A stretch of 64,000 bases of DNA, from NCBI RefSeq assembly GCF_030718995.1, contig NZ_CP132204.1, forward strand, positions 1,922,001 through 1,986,000, in the 5' to 3' direction. The position numbers and the translations under genes were made by a program. This DNA is from Arthrobacter oryzae. GTDB lineage: Bacteria > Actinomycetota > Actinomycetes > Actinomycetales > Micrococcaceae. Below are positions 34,193-43,053 of the stretch, in pieces. The notes below the pieces were generated by a model. It had not been told where the DNA came from. It saw only the letters and a list, made by a program, of their open reading frames with translations, and ran no database searches. The first letter of the stretch is position 1. Each line of letters opens with the position of its first letter.

Positions 34193-35566
34193 TCAGCTGA
34201 TAAGCAGGCTCAAGGCTTCGGCCAGGTGCCCCACTTCCCGGACGGAGAAACCTGCCGGAACGGGTCCCGGCCCGTTGGGGCTGGACGGAACCACGGCGTG
34301 CGTGAAACCGAGCCGGTGGGCTTCCTGGATGCGCTGGTTGATGCCGGGGACCGGCCGGACTTCACCGGCCAGCCCCACTTCGCCGAACGCGATCAGCCGG
34401 ATGGGCAGCGGCTTTTTCGCCTTGGCCGAGGCAACGGCGAGGGCCACGGCAAGGTCCGTCGCCGGCTCGCTGAGCTTCACGCCGCCCACGGTTGCCACGT
34501 AGGAATCGTCCTTTTGCAGCATGCAGCCGGCGCGCTGCTGGAGCACGGCCAGCAGCATGGCCACCCGGGAGCTGTCCAGGCCGCTGGTGGCGCGGCGCGG
34601 CTGGGAGCTGGCGCTCTCGGCCAGCAGCGACTGCACCTCGGCCAGCAGCGGGCGGCGCCCCTCAAGGGTCACCGTGATGCAGGTGCCGGACACCGGCTCC
34701 TTGGTGCGGGACACAAACAGTCCGCTGGGATCGGCGAGGCCGACGATGCCGTCCTCGTTAAGGTCGAAGCAGCCGACGTCGTCCGTGGGCCCGTAGCGGT
34801 TTTTGACGGCCCGCAGCAGTCGCAACCGGGAGTGGCGCTCGCCTTCGAACTGGCAGACCACGTCCACCAGGTGCTCCAGGAGGCGCGGGCCGGCAATGGA
34901 GCCGTCCTTGGTCACGTGGCCCACCAGCAGGGTGGTCATGTTGCGGCGCTTGGCCGCGGCGATGAGGGAGGCGGCCACCTCCCGCACTTGCGAGACGCCG
35001 CCGGCGCTGCCTTCGACATCCGCGCTGCTGAGCGTCTGGACGGAGTCCACCACCAGCAGCCGCGGTTCCAGCTTCTCTACCTGCCCGAGCGCCTGGCCCA
35101 GGTCCGTTTCGGCAGACAGGTAGAGGGATTCGGCAACGGCATCGATCCGGTCGGCACGCAGCTTCACCTGGGCAGCGGATTCCTCTCCCGTGATGTACAG
35201 GACATCCTGGGCGGTGCGGGCGAACTTGGCGGCGACGTCGAGGAGCAGCGTGGACTTGCCCACACCGGGTTCACCGGCCAGCAGGATCACTGCGCCAGGA
35301 ACCAGCCCGCCGCCCAGCACGCGGTCCAGTTCGTCCACACCGGTGGGCAGGAAAGCCGCGGTGGTGGCGTCGACGTCGGCAATCCGGCGGGCGGGCTCCA
35401 GAACTGTGGTGGCCGCCGTCGTACGCGCAACGGCGGCGCCCGTTTCTTCAACGGTGCCCCAGGCCTGGCACTCGCCGCACCGGCCCACCCACTTGACGGT
35501 GGTCCAGCCGCATTCGGCGCATTTGTAGGCCGGGGCTTTGGACGCCCGGGAAGTCTTTGTTGCCAT
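34193..35566 (-). CDS. radA: DNA repair protein RadA (Sms)
   Basis: Branch-migration helicase of homologous recombination. About 457 residues. N-terminal zinc finger YKCAECGWTTVKWVGRCGEC (C-x2-C...C-x2-C), RecA-like ATPase with Walker A AGEPGVGKSTLLLD and the RadA-specific KNRYG motif (VKNRYGPTDDVGCF), then a Lon-like C-terminal domain (IRLIAFGEVGLAGEVRPVPG). The ATG at 35566 is set by TAGGGT seven bases upstream on the minus strand; the longer frame to 35608 reads through that promoter. Usually next to disA, here separate. Confidence 0.97.
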   Translation of the reverse strand: MATKTSRASKAPAYKCAECGWTTVKWVGRCGECQAWGTVEETGAAVARTTAATTVLEPARRIADVDATTAAFLPTGVDELDRVLGGGLVPGAVILLAGEPGVGKSTLLLDVAAKFARTAQDVLYITGEESAAQVKLRADRIDAVAESLYLSAETDLGQALGQVEKLEPRLLVVDSVQTLSSADVEGSAGGVSQVREVAASLIAAAKRRNMTTLLVGHVTKDGSIAGPRLLEHLVDVVCQFEGERHSRLRLLRAVKNRYGPTDDVGCFDLNEDGIVGLADPSGLFVSRTKEPVSGTCITVTLEGRRPLLAEVQSLLAESASSQPRRATSGLDSSRVAMLLAVLQQRAGCMLQKDDSYVATVGGVKLSEPATDLAVALAVASAKAKKPLPIRLIAFGEVGLAGEVRPVPGINQRIQEAHRLGFTHAVVPSSPNGPGPVPAGFSVREVGHLAEALSLLIS

Positions 35567-35579
35567 GGGTTCCACCCTA
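35567..35579 (-). promoter_or_regulatory. -10 element for leaderless radA mRNA
   Basis: On the minus strand TAGGGT (35579-35574) is followed by seven bases and the ATG at 35566. Confidence 0.6.
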
Positions 35580-35668
35580 GCGGCGGGGCCGGACATTCCC
35601 GCCCGCACCCTAACCTCGCAAGCCCGCTGAGGGCGCCCGGCGGCCGTGGGCCCACCGGCCCGCCCAGG

Positions 35669-36796
35669 TTACAGGGCAGGCAGCACGTCCCGGGCCTCGC
35701 GAGAATCCATCCCCGTCGCTTCCAGCAGGTCCACCATGAGCGGCCGGAACAGCATCACCACGGTTTCGCCCTCCAGCCGCTCCACTTCCAGCAGCTTGGG
35801 GTGCAGCCGCAGCGCGATTTCACTCAGGTCCTGCCGGGCGGTGCGCAGGTGCGCGCGCCGGGCGCCGTCGTGCGTTTCCGCCAGGCCGAGGGAGAGCTCA
35901 TCGATCGCGGCAGCGGTCTCCTGCAGCACCCCGGCAATGTTGTCAGTGGCTTCGTCGGACAGCGCGGCGTGGTTGATGGCGCTGGTCAGCCGGCGCGCAA
36001 AGACCCTGCTGTTGCGCAGTGCCAGGTCGATGAAGTCCAGCGACTCCTTGAGCCGGTCCAGCTCGTCCCTGTGCCGGCGGTAGGCCGGTGCAAGGGTGGC
36101 CACCTCGCCGGAGGCACGCAGGGTGTGGCGCATTGCGTCCACCAGCGGCTGGCAGTTCCGGCCGCGAATCAGCGCGTGCCACGCCTGCGTGGAGTCGCTG
36201 TTGGTGAGGGCCGTGGCGCATTCCCGCAGCACCTCGGCCAGTTCGTGGAGCAGCTTTTGGACATCCTTGCGGGGCTCGCGGCGCGGATCCTTCGGCACCA
36301 GGATGGTCACCAGCAGGGCGAACAGGCCGCCCACAATGGCGTCGATGCTCCGCGTGAACGGCCCTCCGGCCGGCGCCGGCAGCAGCACCACCAGCAGCGA
36401 CTGGAGCCCCAGCTGCGTGGTGAAGATGTTGCCGCTGTCCAGGAAGCGGGCCAGCAGGATGGAAATCAGGAGTACGACGGCGGCCACCCAGATATCGCCG
36501 CCCAGCCAGTGGCGGAGCAGGTCACCCACCGCAATGCCTATGGTGCAGCCCAGCCCGACTTCCACCACCCGCCGCAGCCGCGGCTCCCGGGAAAAGCCCA
36601 AGGCGATCAGCGAGGACGTCGCGGCGAACAGCGGACCCGAATGCCCCAGCACGTGCTCGGCGAACGCGTACGCGCCTACGGCGCAGCCGGTCATCTGGAT
36701 GGCCGGGAACAACGAGTTGCGGCTGCGGATCAGCCCGGTGCGGATACGGCCACGCAGGAAACGCCCGCCTGCTGAGAGTCCTGCTGGAATGGCCAT
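35669..36796 (-). CDS. FUSC/aromatic acid exporter family membrane protein
   Basis: A 375-residue protein. The first half has five to six hydrophobic helices (LFAATSSLIALGF, VGLGCTIGIAVGDLLRHWL, IWVAAVVLLISILLARF, LQSLLVVLLPAPAGG, IVGGLFALLVTILVP), and the second half is a helical cytoplasmic domain with many Leu/Glu/Arg. The VEVGLGCTIGIAVGDLL block is typical of the FUSC/ArAE_1 family. ATG at 36796 is set by TAGACT seven bases upstream. Divergent from pstS with 237 bases between. Substrate unknown. Confidence 0.85.
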   Translation of the reverse strand: MAIPAGLSAGGRFLRGRIRTGLIRSRNSLFPAIQMTGCAVGAYAFAEHVLGHSGPLFAATSSLIALGFSREPRLRRVVEVGLGCTIGIAVGDLLRHWLGGDIWVAAVVLLISILLARFLDSGNIFTTQLGLQSLLVVLLPAPAGGPFTRSIDAIVGGLFALLVTILVPKDPRREPRKDVQKLLHELAEVLRECATALTNSDSTQAWHALIRGRNCQPLVDAMRHTLRASGEVATLAPAYRRHRDELDRLKESLDFIDLALRNSRVFARRLTSAINHAALSDEATDNIAGVLQETAAAIDELSLGLAETHDGARRAHLRTARQDLSEIALRLHPKLLEVERLEGETVVMLFRPLMVDLLEATGMDSREARDVLPAL

Positions 36797-36809
36797 GGGT
36801 TCAAGTCTA
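36797..36809 (-). promoter_or_regulatory. -10 element for leaderless FUSC mRNA
   Basis: TAGACT (36809-36804, minus strand), seven bases, then ATG at 36796. Confidence 0.6.
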
Positions 36810-36889
36810 TTCACTGGGCGTTGCACTACGACTGACAATGTGATGTGCGCAATGCTGACGCTGCATATGTAAGCCGATGTCCCGCCGTC

Positions 36890-36911
36890 GTTAACCTTCC
36901 GTTCACTTTGG
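36890..36911 (+). promoter_or_regulatory. PHO-box-like direct repeat upstream of pstS
   Basis: GTTAACCTTCC and GTTCACTTTGG are adjacent 11-base units (36890-36900, 36901-36911), like the 11-base GTTCACC-type repeats bound by PhoP in Streptomyces (known). They lie about 123 bases upstream of the pstS start. Confidence 0.5.
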
Positions 36912-37033
36912 TCCACATATCCCGTTACCTAAGGCCCCTAACTTCGATAAAGGTACAAAAAGTACACAACTTCTTTTGTTCGGACGTCTCCGGTCCGGCA
37001 CGCATCAGAAAATCCCTGGAAGGGGTACATCTA

Positions 37034-38155
37034 GTGAAGGCACTCCGCTTCGGCCGCCACGCGGCTATCGCTGTCATCGCAGCCGGCGCACTCGCGCTCA
37101 CCGCCTGTGGTTCCGACAACGCCACCAACACGGCCCAGTCCGGTGCCCCGTCCGCCACGGGAGCCAACGTCACCGGCACGCTGACCGGCATCGGTTCCTC
37201 TGCCCAGGGCGCAGCCATGGACGTCTGGAAGACCAACTTCGCCTCCGCAAACCAGGGCGCCAACGTCCAGTACTCGCCCGACGGTTCCGGCGCAGGCCGC
37301 AAGGCCCTCCTCGACGGCTCCGCGCAGTTCGGCGGCTCCGATGCCTTCCTGAAGGACGAGGAGTACGCATCGTCCAAGGAAGCCTGCGGCCCCGAAGGTG
37401 CCCTCAACATCCCGGTCTACATCTCCCCGATCGCCATTGCCTTCAACATTCCGGACGTCAAGGAACTGAAGCTGGACGCCGCCACCGTGGCCAAGATCTT
37501 CCGTGGCGAGATCGCCAACTGGAACGATCCCGCCATCGCGGCCATGAACCCCGATGTGAAGCTGCCGGACCTCAAAGTCACTCCGGTGAACCGCTCCGAT
37601 GACTCCGGCACCACCAGCAACTTCACGGATTACCTGGCCGCTGCCGCTCCCGAGGTCTGGACCGACAAGTCCTCAGGCGTCTGGCCCGCATCGCTGAAGG
37701 GCGAGAACGCCAAGGGGACCTCCGGCGTGGTCAAGACTGTCACCGACACCCCGGGTGCCGTCACGTACGCCGATGACTCGGCTGTCAGCGGCAAGCTGGG
37801 CATCGCCCAGATCAAGGTCGGCGAGACCTTCACCAAGATCTCCGCCGAAGCTGCCGCCAAGGCAGTGGATGCCGGCAAGCCTGTTGAAGGCCGCGGCGCC
37901 AGCGACCTCTCCATCAAGCTGGACCGCAAGACCGCCATCGAAGGTGCCTACCCGGTTGTCCTGGTGTCCTTCCACGTGGTCTGCTCCACCTACGCCACCC
38001 AGGAAACCGTTGACCTGGTGAAGGCCTTCGAGACCTACGTAGTGTCCGACGCCGGCCAGCAGGCCGCAGCAGACGCCGCCAAGTCGGCTCCCCTCTCCAA
38101 GGAACTCCAGGAGAAGGCCGCCAAGGCCATCGAGACCATCAAGGTCAAGTCCTAG
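37034..38155 (+). CDS. pstS: phosphate ABC transporter substrate-binding lipoprotein PstS
   Basis: Binds inorganic phosphate at the outer membrane face for PstCAB. The 373-residue precursor has a lipoprotein signal with lipobox LTAC (Cys25) after a hydrophobic core. Phosphate-contact blocks are visible: GIGSSAQGAAMDVWK, QYSPDGSGAGRKALLDG, GGSDAFL and NRSDDSGTTSNFTDYL. GTG at 37034 is chosen with GGAAGGGG about ten bases upstream; the frame is open further upstream but runs through the promoter. First gene of pstSCAB. The 196-base gap to pstC contains a strong hairpin, which fits higher PstS than PstCAB levels. Confidence 0.97.
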   Translation: MKALRFGRHAAIAVIAAGALALTACGSDNATNTAQSGAPSATGANVTGTLTGIGSSAQGAAMDVWKTNFASANQGANVQYSPDGSGAGRKALLDGSAQFGGSDAFLKDEEYASSKEACGPEGALNIPVYISPIAIAFNIPDVKELKLDAATVAKIFRGEIANWNDPAIAAMNPDVKLPDLKVTPVNRSDDSGTTSNFTDYLAAAAPEVWTDKSSGVWPASLKGENAKGTSGVVKTVTDTPGAVTYADDSAVSGKLGIAQIKVGETFTKISAEAAAKAVDAGKPVEGRGASDLSIKLDRKTAIEGAYPVVLVSFHVVCSTYATQETVDLVKAFETYVVSDAGQQAAADAAKSAPLSKELQEKAAKAIETIKVKS

Positions 38156-38201
38156 GGAATTCGCTGCACAGCAAGGCATAGTGGAAACACGAGCCTGAAC
38201 C

Positions 38202-38258
38202 AGGTTCCCTGTCCCGGGCAGGGCGGTCACAGACCGTCGCGTCCGGGGCAGGGAACCT
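38202..38258 (+). terminator. intercistronic hairpin between pstS and pstC (attenuator or stabiliser)
   Basis: AGGTTCCCTGTCCCGG (38202-38217) pairs with CCGGGGCAGGGAACCT (38243-38258) with a single G-T, enclosing a small GGTC-ACA-GACC hairpin. There is no T-run, so partial termination or 3'-end protection of pstS mRNA is more likely than full termination. Confidence 0.65.
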
Positions 38259-38351
38259 AGGTGTTTGTCCGAAGTAAAGCCAGTTTCACCGCTGCCTGCC
38301 GAAAAAATCCGGCCGAAGCAGTCGGTTCTATCCGAACCCAGAGGATCGTTT

Positions 38352-39284
38352 GTGACCACCACCTCCCTGACACAGTCCCGGGGCGCAGGGCGCGCCGGAG
38401 ACAAGGTCTTTTCCGGAGCCGCCCTGGCCGCAGGATGCCTGATCCTTGCCGTGCTCTTCGGCGTTGCCCTGTTCCTGGTAGTCCAGGCGATCCCGGCCCT
38501 GGTGGCTTCGCCGGACAAGATCCAGGGCGGCGAAGGCTTCTTTGCCTACATCTGGCCGATCGTCATCGGCACCCTGATCGCCGCCCTTATTGCCCTCGTG
38601 ATCGCCACCCCCGTATCCATCGGTGTTGCGCTCTTCATCTCGCACTTCGCACCGCGCGGCCTCGCCTCCGGCCTGGGTTACGTGATTGACCTGCTGGCCG
38701 CCATCCCGTCAGTGGTGTACGGCGCCTGGGGTGCCGCCTTCCTGGCCAAGGAAATCTCCCCGGCCTACGACTGGCTGGCCAAGAACATGGGCTGGCTGCC
38801 TATCTTCCAGGGCCCCGCGTCGGCCACCGGTAAAACCATCCTCACCGCCGGCATCGTGCTGGCCGTGATGGTCCTTCCCATCATCACGTCCCTGAGCCGC
38901 GAAATCTTCCTGCAGACCCCCAAGCTGCATGAGGAAGCCGCGCTGGCCCTCGGTGCCACCCGCTGGGAAATGATCAAGATGGCCGTCCTTCCGTTCGGCC
39001 GCCCGGGCATCGTCAGCGCCGTCATGCTGGGCCTGGGCCGCGCCCTCGGCGAGACCATGGCCGTGGCCCTGGTGCTGTCCTCCGGCGCCCTCACCGCCAG
39101 CCTGATCCAGTCCGGCAACCAGACCATCGCCGCAGAAATCGCCCTGAACTTCCCTGAGGCCGGCGGCCTGAAGGTGAACACGCTGATCGCGGCGGGCCTG
39201 GTCCTGTTCGTCATCACGCTGGGCGTCAACATGATTGCCCGCTGGATCATCAGCCGGCACAAAGAATTCTCGGGAGCCAACTAA
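38352..39284 (+). CDS. pstC: phosphate ABC transporter permease PstC
   Basis: Inner-membrane permease of the high-affinity phosphate importer. About 310 residues with six hydrophobic helices and the EAA-loop LHEEAALALGATRWEMIKMAVLP that contacts PstB, plus GLGRALGETMAVALVL. GTG at 38352 is preferred because AGAGGA stands six bases upstream; a TTG at 38265 would add 29 residues and is the alternative. The stop TAA is directly followed by the pstA ATG. Confidence 0.95.
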   Translation: MTTTSLTQSRGAGRAGDKVFSGAALAAGCLILAVLFGVALFLVVQAIPALVASPDKIQGGEGFFAYIWPIVIGTLIAALIALVIATPVSIGVALFISHFAPRGLASGLGYVIDLLAAIPSVVYGAWGAAFLAKEISPAYDWLAKNMGWLPIFQGPASATGKTILTAGIVLAVMVLPIITSLSREIFLQTPKLHEEAALALGATRWEMIKMAVLPFGRPGIVSAVMLGLGRALGETMAVALVLSSGALTASLIQSGNQTIAAEIALNFPEAGGLKVNTLIAAGLVLFVITLGVNMIARWIISRHKEFSGAN

Positions 39285-40394
39285 ATGACCTCCACCCTCA
39301 CCCCGGTCCGCAAGCGTTCCGCCCTCACCAAGGGACAGCTGCCGAAGTTTGCGCCCTACGTTGTCCTCGCCGTGGCGCTGGTGGTCGGCGCCGCCATCAT
39401 GGCCGTGATCGGCTTCAACGCGTTCGGTTGGGGCATCGTCTCCGCCATCCTGTTCACGGCCGGCCTCGTCGGCTGGAGTGCCGCCGTCGAAGGGGGCCGC
39501 AAGGCCAAGGACAAACTCGCCACGTGCCTGGTGATGGGCTCCTTCCTGGTGGCCCTGCTCCCGCTGATTTCGGTGATCTGGACGGTCCTGGTCAACGGAC
39601 TGCCCGGCCTCCTGGACCCCGGCTTCCTCAACACCTCCATGAACGGTGTCACCGGCGCCTTCGACAACAAGAGTGTCGAGGAGGGCGCGCCCGTCCTGGG
39701 CGGCATCTACCACGCCCTTCTCGGCACCATCCAGATCACCCTGCTGGCCACCCTCATCTCTGTTCCGGTGGGCCTGCTGACTGCGGTGTACCTGGTGGAA
39801 TACGGCGAGGACCGCCCGCTGGCCCGGGCCATTACGTTCTTCGTGGACGTCATGACAGGCATCCCCTCGATCGTCGCGGGCCTCTTCGCCGCCGCGTTCT
39901 TCTTCGCCGTCGTGGGCCCCGGCACCAAAACGGGGGCCGTGGCCGCCGTCGCGCTTTCCGTCCTGATGATCCCGGTGGTGGTGCGCTCCAGTGAGGAAAT
40001 GCTCAAGATTGTGCCCAACGAGCTCCGCGAGGCAGCGTACGCCCTGGGCGTTCGCAAATGGCGGACCATCCTCAAGGTGGTTATCCCGACGGCGATCTCC
40101 GGCATCGCCTCCGGCGTCACCTTGGCGATCGCCCGCGTGATCGGCGAGACCGCTCCGATCCTGGTCACCGCAGGCTTCGCCACGAGCATCAACAACAACG
40201 TCTTCAGCGGCTGGATGGCCTCGCTGCCCACGTTCATCTACACCCAGATCCTGAACCCCACCTCGCCGTCAAACCCGGACCCCTCCTCGCAGCGGGCCTG
40301 GGGTGCCGCGCTGGTGCTCATCATCCTGGTCATGCTGCTGAATCTCGGCGCACGCCTGATCGCCAGGACCTTCGCACCCAAGACCGGCCGCTAG
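39285..40394 (+). CDS. pstA: phosphate ABC transporter permease PstA
   Basis: Second permease subunit, 369 residues. It is longer than many PstA proteins because of an N-terminal extension with two extra hydrophobic segments (YVVLAVALVVGAAIMAVIGF and IVSAILFTAGLVGWSAA) before the six-helix core. The coupling loop ELREAAYALGVRKWRTILKVV and VTLAIARVIGETAPILV are conserved. ATG immediately follows the pstC stop. A 45-base gap leads to pstB. Confidence 0.95.
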   Translation: MTSTLTPVRKRSALTKGQLPKFAPYVVLAVALVVGAAIMAVIGFNAFGWGIVSAILFTAGLVGWSAAVEGGRKAKDKLATCLVMGSFLVALLPLISVIWTVLVNGLPGLLDPGFLNTSMNGVTGAFDNKSVEEGAPVLGGIYHALLGTIQITLLATLISVPVGLLTAVYLVEYGEDRPLARAITFFVDVMTGIPSIVAGLFAAAFFFAVVGPGTKTGAVAAVALSVLMIPVVVRSSEEMLKIVPNELREAAYALGVRKWRTILKVVIPTAISGIASGVTLAIARVIGETAPILVTAGFATSINNNVFSGWMASLPTFIYTQILNPTSPSNPDPSSQRAWGAALVLIILVMLLNLGARLIARTFAPKTGR

Positions 40395-40439
40395 TTCGCC
40401 GGTAATATTCAATTCGTATCCAGCAAGTGAAGGAATACC

Positions 40440-41219
40440 ATGTCTAAGCGCATCGACGTCAAGGATTTGAACGTCTACTACGGCAAGTTCCTGGCCGTTG
40501 AGGACGTCAACATCAACATCGAGGCCAAGTCCGTCACGGCATTCATCGGCCCGTCCGGCTGTGGCAAGTCCACGTTCCTGCGGACGCTGAACCGCATGCA
40601 TGAAGTGATTCCGGGCGCCCGGGTTGAAGGCGAAGTGCTGCTGGACGGGGACAACCTCTACGGCCCCGGCGTGGACCCTGTGACCGTCCGTTCGCAGATC
40701 GGCATGGTGTTCCAGCGGCCCAACCCGTTCCCCACCATGTCCATCCGGGACAACGTCCTGGCCGGCGTGAAGCTGAACAACCAGAAGATCTCCAAGGGTG
40801 AGGCAGATGCCCTGGTGGAACGGTCCCTGCAGGGCGCCAACCTGTGGAACGAAGTTAAGGACCGCCTGGCCAAGCCCGGGTCCGGCCTTTCCGGCGGCCA
40901 GCAGCAGCGCCTGTGCATTGCGCGCGCCATCGCCGTGGAACCGCAGGTCATCCTGATGGACGAGCCCTGCTCGGCGCTGGACCCCATCTCCACGCTGGCC
41001 ATTGAGGACCTCATCAACGACCTCAAGGACCAGTACACGGTGGTCATCGTCACGCACAACATGCAGCAGGCCGCACGCGTCTCGGACCGCACCGCGTTCT
41101 TCAACATCGCCGGTACCGGCAAGCCGGGCAAGCTGATCGAGGTGGGCGACACCCACACCATCTTCAGCAACCCCACCCAGAAGGCCACGGAAGACTACGT
41201 CTCCGGCCGCTTCGGATAA
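40440..41219 (+). CDS. pstB: phosphate ABC transporter ATPase PstB
   Basis: ATPase of the phosphate importer, 259 residues. Walker [11 protein letters not shown]-loop [14 protein letters not shown], signature [15 protein letters not shown], Walker [14 protein letters not shown] and H-loop [10 protein letters not shown] are intact, with the PstB-typical NPFP and [12 protein letters not shown] at 40440 follows GTGAAGGAATACC. Last gene of the operon; a phoU gene does not follow, and transcription meets the PiT gene head-on across a large palindrome. Confidence 0.97.
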   Translation: MSKRIDVKDLNVYYGKFLAVEDVNINIEAKSVTAFIGPSGCGKSTFLRTLNRMHEVIPGARVEGEVLLDGDNLYGPGVDPVTVRSQIGMVFQRPNPFPTMSIRDNVLAGVKLNNQKISKGEADALVERSLQGANLWNEVKDRLAKPGSGLSGGQQQRLCIARAIAVEPQVILMDEPCSALDPISTLAIEDLINDLKDQYTVVIVTHNMQQAARVSDRTAFFNIAGTGKPGKLIEVGDTHTIFSNPTQKATEDYVSGRFG

Positions 41220-41233
41220 GCGCTGCTTCCCTT

Positions 41234-41295
41234 CATCGGTTGCTCCGTAACCGCCCTTTTGGAACGTCAAAACGGCAGTTGCGGAGCAACCGATG
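41234..41295. repeat. 62-bp near-palindrome between pstB and the PiT gene
   Basis: Arms of 27 bases (41234-41260 and 41269-41295) match as reverse complements except at three positions, with an eight-base centre. The outer 14 bases CATCGGTTGCTCCG are perfect. It can act as a bidirectional terminator for the convergent genes and also has the look of a dispersed REP-type palindrome. Confidence 0.75.
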
Positions 41296-41300
41296 GTGCG

Positions 41301-42317
41301 TTAAAGGTCCGCGAGGGGCGAGAGTGAGAGCTCCAGCACGAAGGCCGCCGCCGCCGTCACCACGGGGGTGAGGACCCAGAACGCGAGGATCCTGAGCACC
41401 AGCCTGCGGTTGGTCACCGGGAAGCCCTGGTTGCTGCCGGCACCCAGCACGGCCGCCGTCACCGTGTGCGTGGTGGAAACCGGCCAGTGCAGCCCGATTG
41501 CCCCGAGCAGCAGGATGACAGAGCTGTAGAGCTGGGCCACGAAGCCCCGCAGGGGATCGATTCGCGTGAGCTTGTAGCCGATGGTGTAGGAGATGCGCCA
41601 GCCTCCGGCCAGCGTTCCGGCCGTCAGCATCGCCGCGGTGAGCAGCGGCACCCAGCCGGGCATGGCGCCGCCGTCGGACAGCCCCGCGGCCAGGAGCGCC
41701 AGCAGCAGCACCGCGCCGGTCCGCTGCCCGTCCTGCAGGCCGTGGCCGAACGCCACCGCCCCCGCGGCGATGGACTGCGTACGGCGCGAACGGCTGTTCA
41801 CCACGCCGGGCGGCGTGTAGCGTGCCGCCCAGGTGGCCGGCCACACCAGCAGGTACGCGCCCGCGAACGCGATGATGGGGGACACCAGGAGGGGCAGCAC
41901 CACCTGGAACAACAGGGAGTTGTTCACGCCGCCCACGGCGTTGCCGCCCACCAGCACGCTGGCCAGGCCGGCGCCGGCCAGCCCGCCCACCAGGGCGTGG
42001 GTGGAGGACGACGGAATGCCGCGCCACCAGGTGTAAATGCCCCAGACGACGGCGCTGAGCAGGCCGGCCGCCAGGATGGTCAGGCCGTTCTCACCCCGGG
42101 GAAGCGAAATCCAGGTCCTGCTCACCTCCAGCGCCAGGAACCCGCTCAGTGCGGCTCCGACGAAGTTGAACAGGGCCGCCAGCAGAACAGCCACCGTTGG
42201 CGTGAGAGCCCGCGTCCGCACGGCCAGGGCCACGGACGTTGAGGCGTCCCTGAAGCCGTTCAGGAAGGCAAACCCGGCGGCGAACAGCACCACCACGGCG
42301 AAGAAGAACACGGTCAC
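41301..42317 (-). CDS. pit: PiT family inorganic phosphate transporter
   Basis: Low-affinity proton- or metal-coupled phosphate permease. The 338-residue protein has about ten hydrophobic helices and the two PiT signatures: GFAFLNGFRDASTSVALAV near the N terminus and VAFGHGLQDGQRTGAV in the middle, plus IPSSSTHALVGGLAGAG and HWPVSTTHTVTAAVLG. GTG at 42317 comes one base after the stop of the PhoU-like gene, so the two are co-expressed. It lies next to pstSCAB, giving the cell two uptake systems at one locus. Confidence 0.95.
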   Translation of the reverse strand: MTVFFFAVVVLFAAGFAFLNGFRDASTSVALAVRTRALTPTVAVLLAALFNFVGAALSGFLALEVSRTWISLPRGENGLTILAAGLLSAVVWGIYTWWRGIPSSSTHALVGGLAGAGLASVLVGGNAVGGVNNSLLFQVVLPLLVSPIIAFAGAYLLVWPATWAARYTPPGVVNSRSRRTQSIAAGAVAFGHGLQDGQRTGAVLLLALLAAGLSDGGAMPGWVPLLTAAMLTAGTLAGGWRISYTIGYKLTRIDPLRGFVAQLYSSVILLLGAIGLHWPVSTTHTVTAAVLGAGSNQGFPVTNRRLVLRILAFWVLTPVVTAAAAFVLELSLSPLADL

Positions 42318-42318
42318 G

Positions 42319-42936
42319 TCAGGATTCCTTGACGATGATGCTGCCTACCTGGGTGGCGATGCGCCGCATGTCCTTGGTGACTTCGACGAGCTGGTTGGCG
42401 ACGTCGCGGTTGCGGGCGTACTGGGCGGACTTCATGTCCTTGAGCATGTCCGCGACCCATACCCGGTGGGTCCGTTCAGCGCGCTTGGTCAGGCGGAGGA
42501 TCTCGATCCAGTAGTCCTCCAGGTCATCCAGGTTGTTCAGCTGCCGCATCGCGTCGACGGTGAGCTCTGCCTGCCTGCTGATGATCTCCAGCTGGTCCGC
42601 GGCGCGCTTGGGGAGGCGTTCGAGCTTGTACAGGGCCACGAGCTCTGCGGCCGCGTCCAGCTTCTCCATGGCCTCGTTGAGGTAGCGGGAGAGCGCGTAC
42701 ATGTCCTCGCGCGGCAGCGGATTCACGAAGCTGGTGCGCATGTGGGTCAGCAGCGCGAACTGCAGTTCGGCCGATTTGGCCTCATGGTCGTGCATGTCTT
42801 CGACCAGGCGGTTGTGTTCCGTGGCGGGGACGCCGAGGATTTCGGCGAGGGTTCCGGTGGCTAGGACGATCTGGCGGGCCATCTGCGAGAGCAGGTGCAG
42901 TCCCGCTGGCTCCTGGGGAAAGAGGCGGAGCTTCAC
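42319..42936 (-). CDS. DUF47/PhoU-like accessory protein of the PiT transporter
   Basis: A 205-residue all-helical PhoU-like protein. E/D-rich helices bearing metal-site residues are visible (DMHDHEAKSAELQFALLTHM; PREDMYALSRYLNEAMEKLD; LDDLEDYWIEILRLTKRAE). DUF47 genes commonly precede pit and modulate the permease (known). GTG start at 42936; the stop is one base before the pit start. About 120 bases upstream is a multi-branched palindromic element that would be in its leader. Confidence 0.9.
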   Translation of the reverse strand: MKLRLFPQEPAGLHLLSQMARQIVLATGTLAEILGVPATEHNRLVEDMHDHEAKSAELQFALLTHMRTSFVNPLPREDMYALSRYLNEAMEKLDAAAELVALYKLERLPKRAADQLEIISRQAELTVDAMRQLNNLDDLEDYWIEILRLTKRAERTHRVWVADMLKDMKSAQYARNRDVANQLVEVTKDMRRIATQVGSIIVKES

Positions 42937-43053
42937 CTTCGGATTCCGCGATGGGTAGGGTCCGGCAGGGAATGTGGCCGCAGGGCCATGTGACTAGACG
43001 TTGACCCGCACATGGGGATTACTTTACCGGCAGATGCACACGGGCATAAAAGT

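Noticed and set aside
34226..36775. 849-codon plus-strand open frame opposite radA and the FUSC gene
   Set aside because: It spans two genes whose minus-strand products are clearly RadA and a membrane protein; the plus translation is His/Gln/Gly-rich filler.
38265..38351. TTG start for pstC at 38265
   Set aside because: The GTG at 38352 has AGAGGA at good spacing, while the TTG has none and adds a Pro/Lys-rich stretch; kept only as an alternative.
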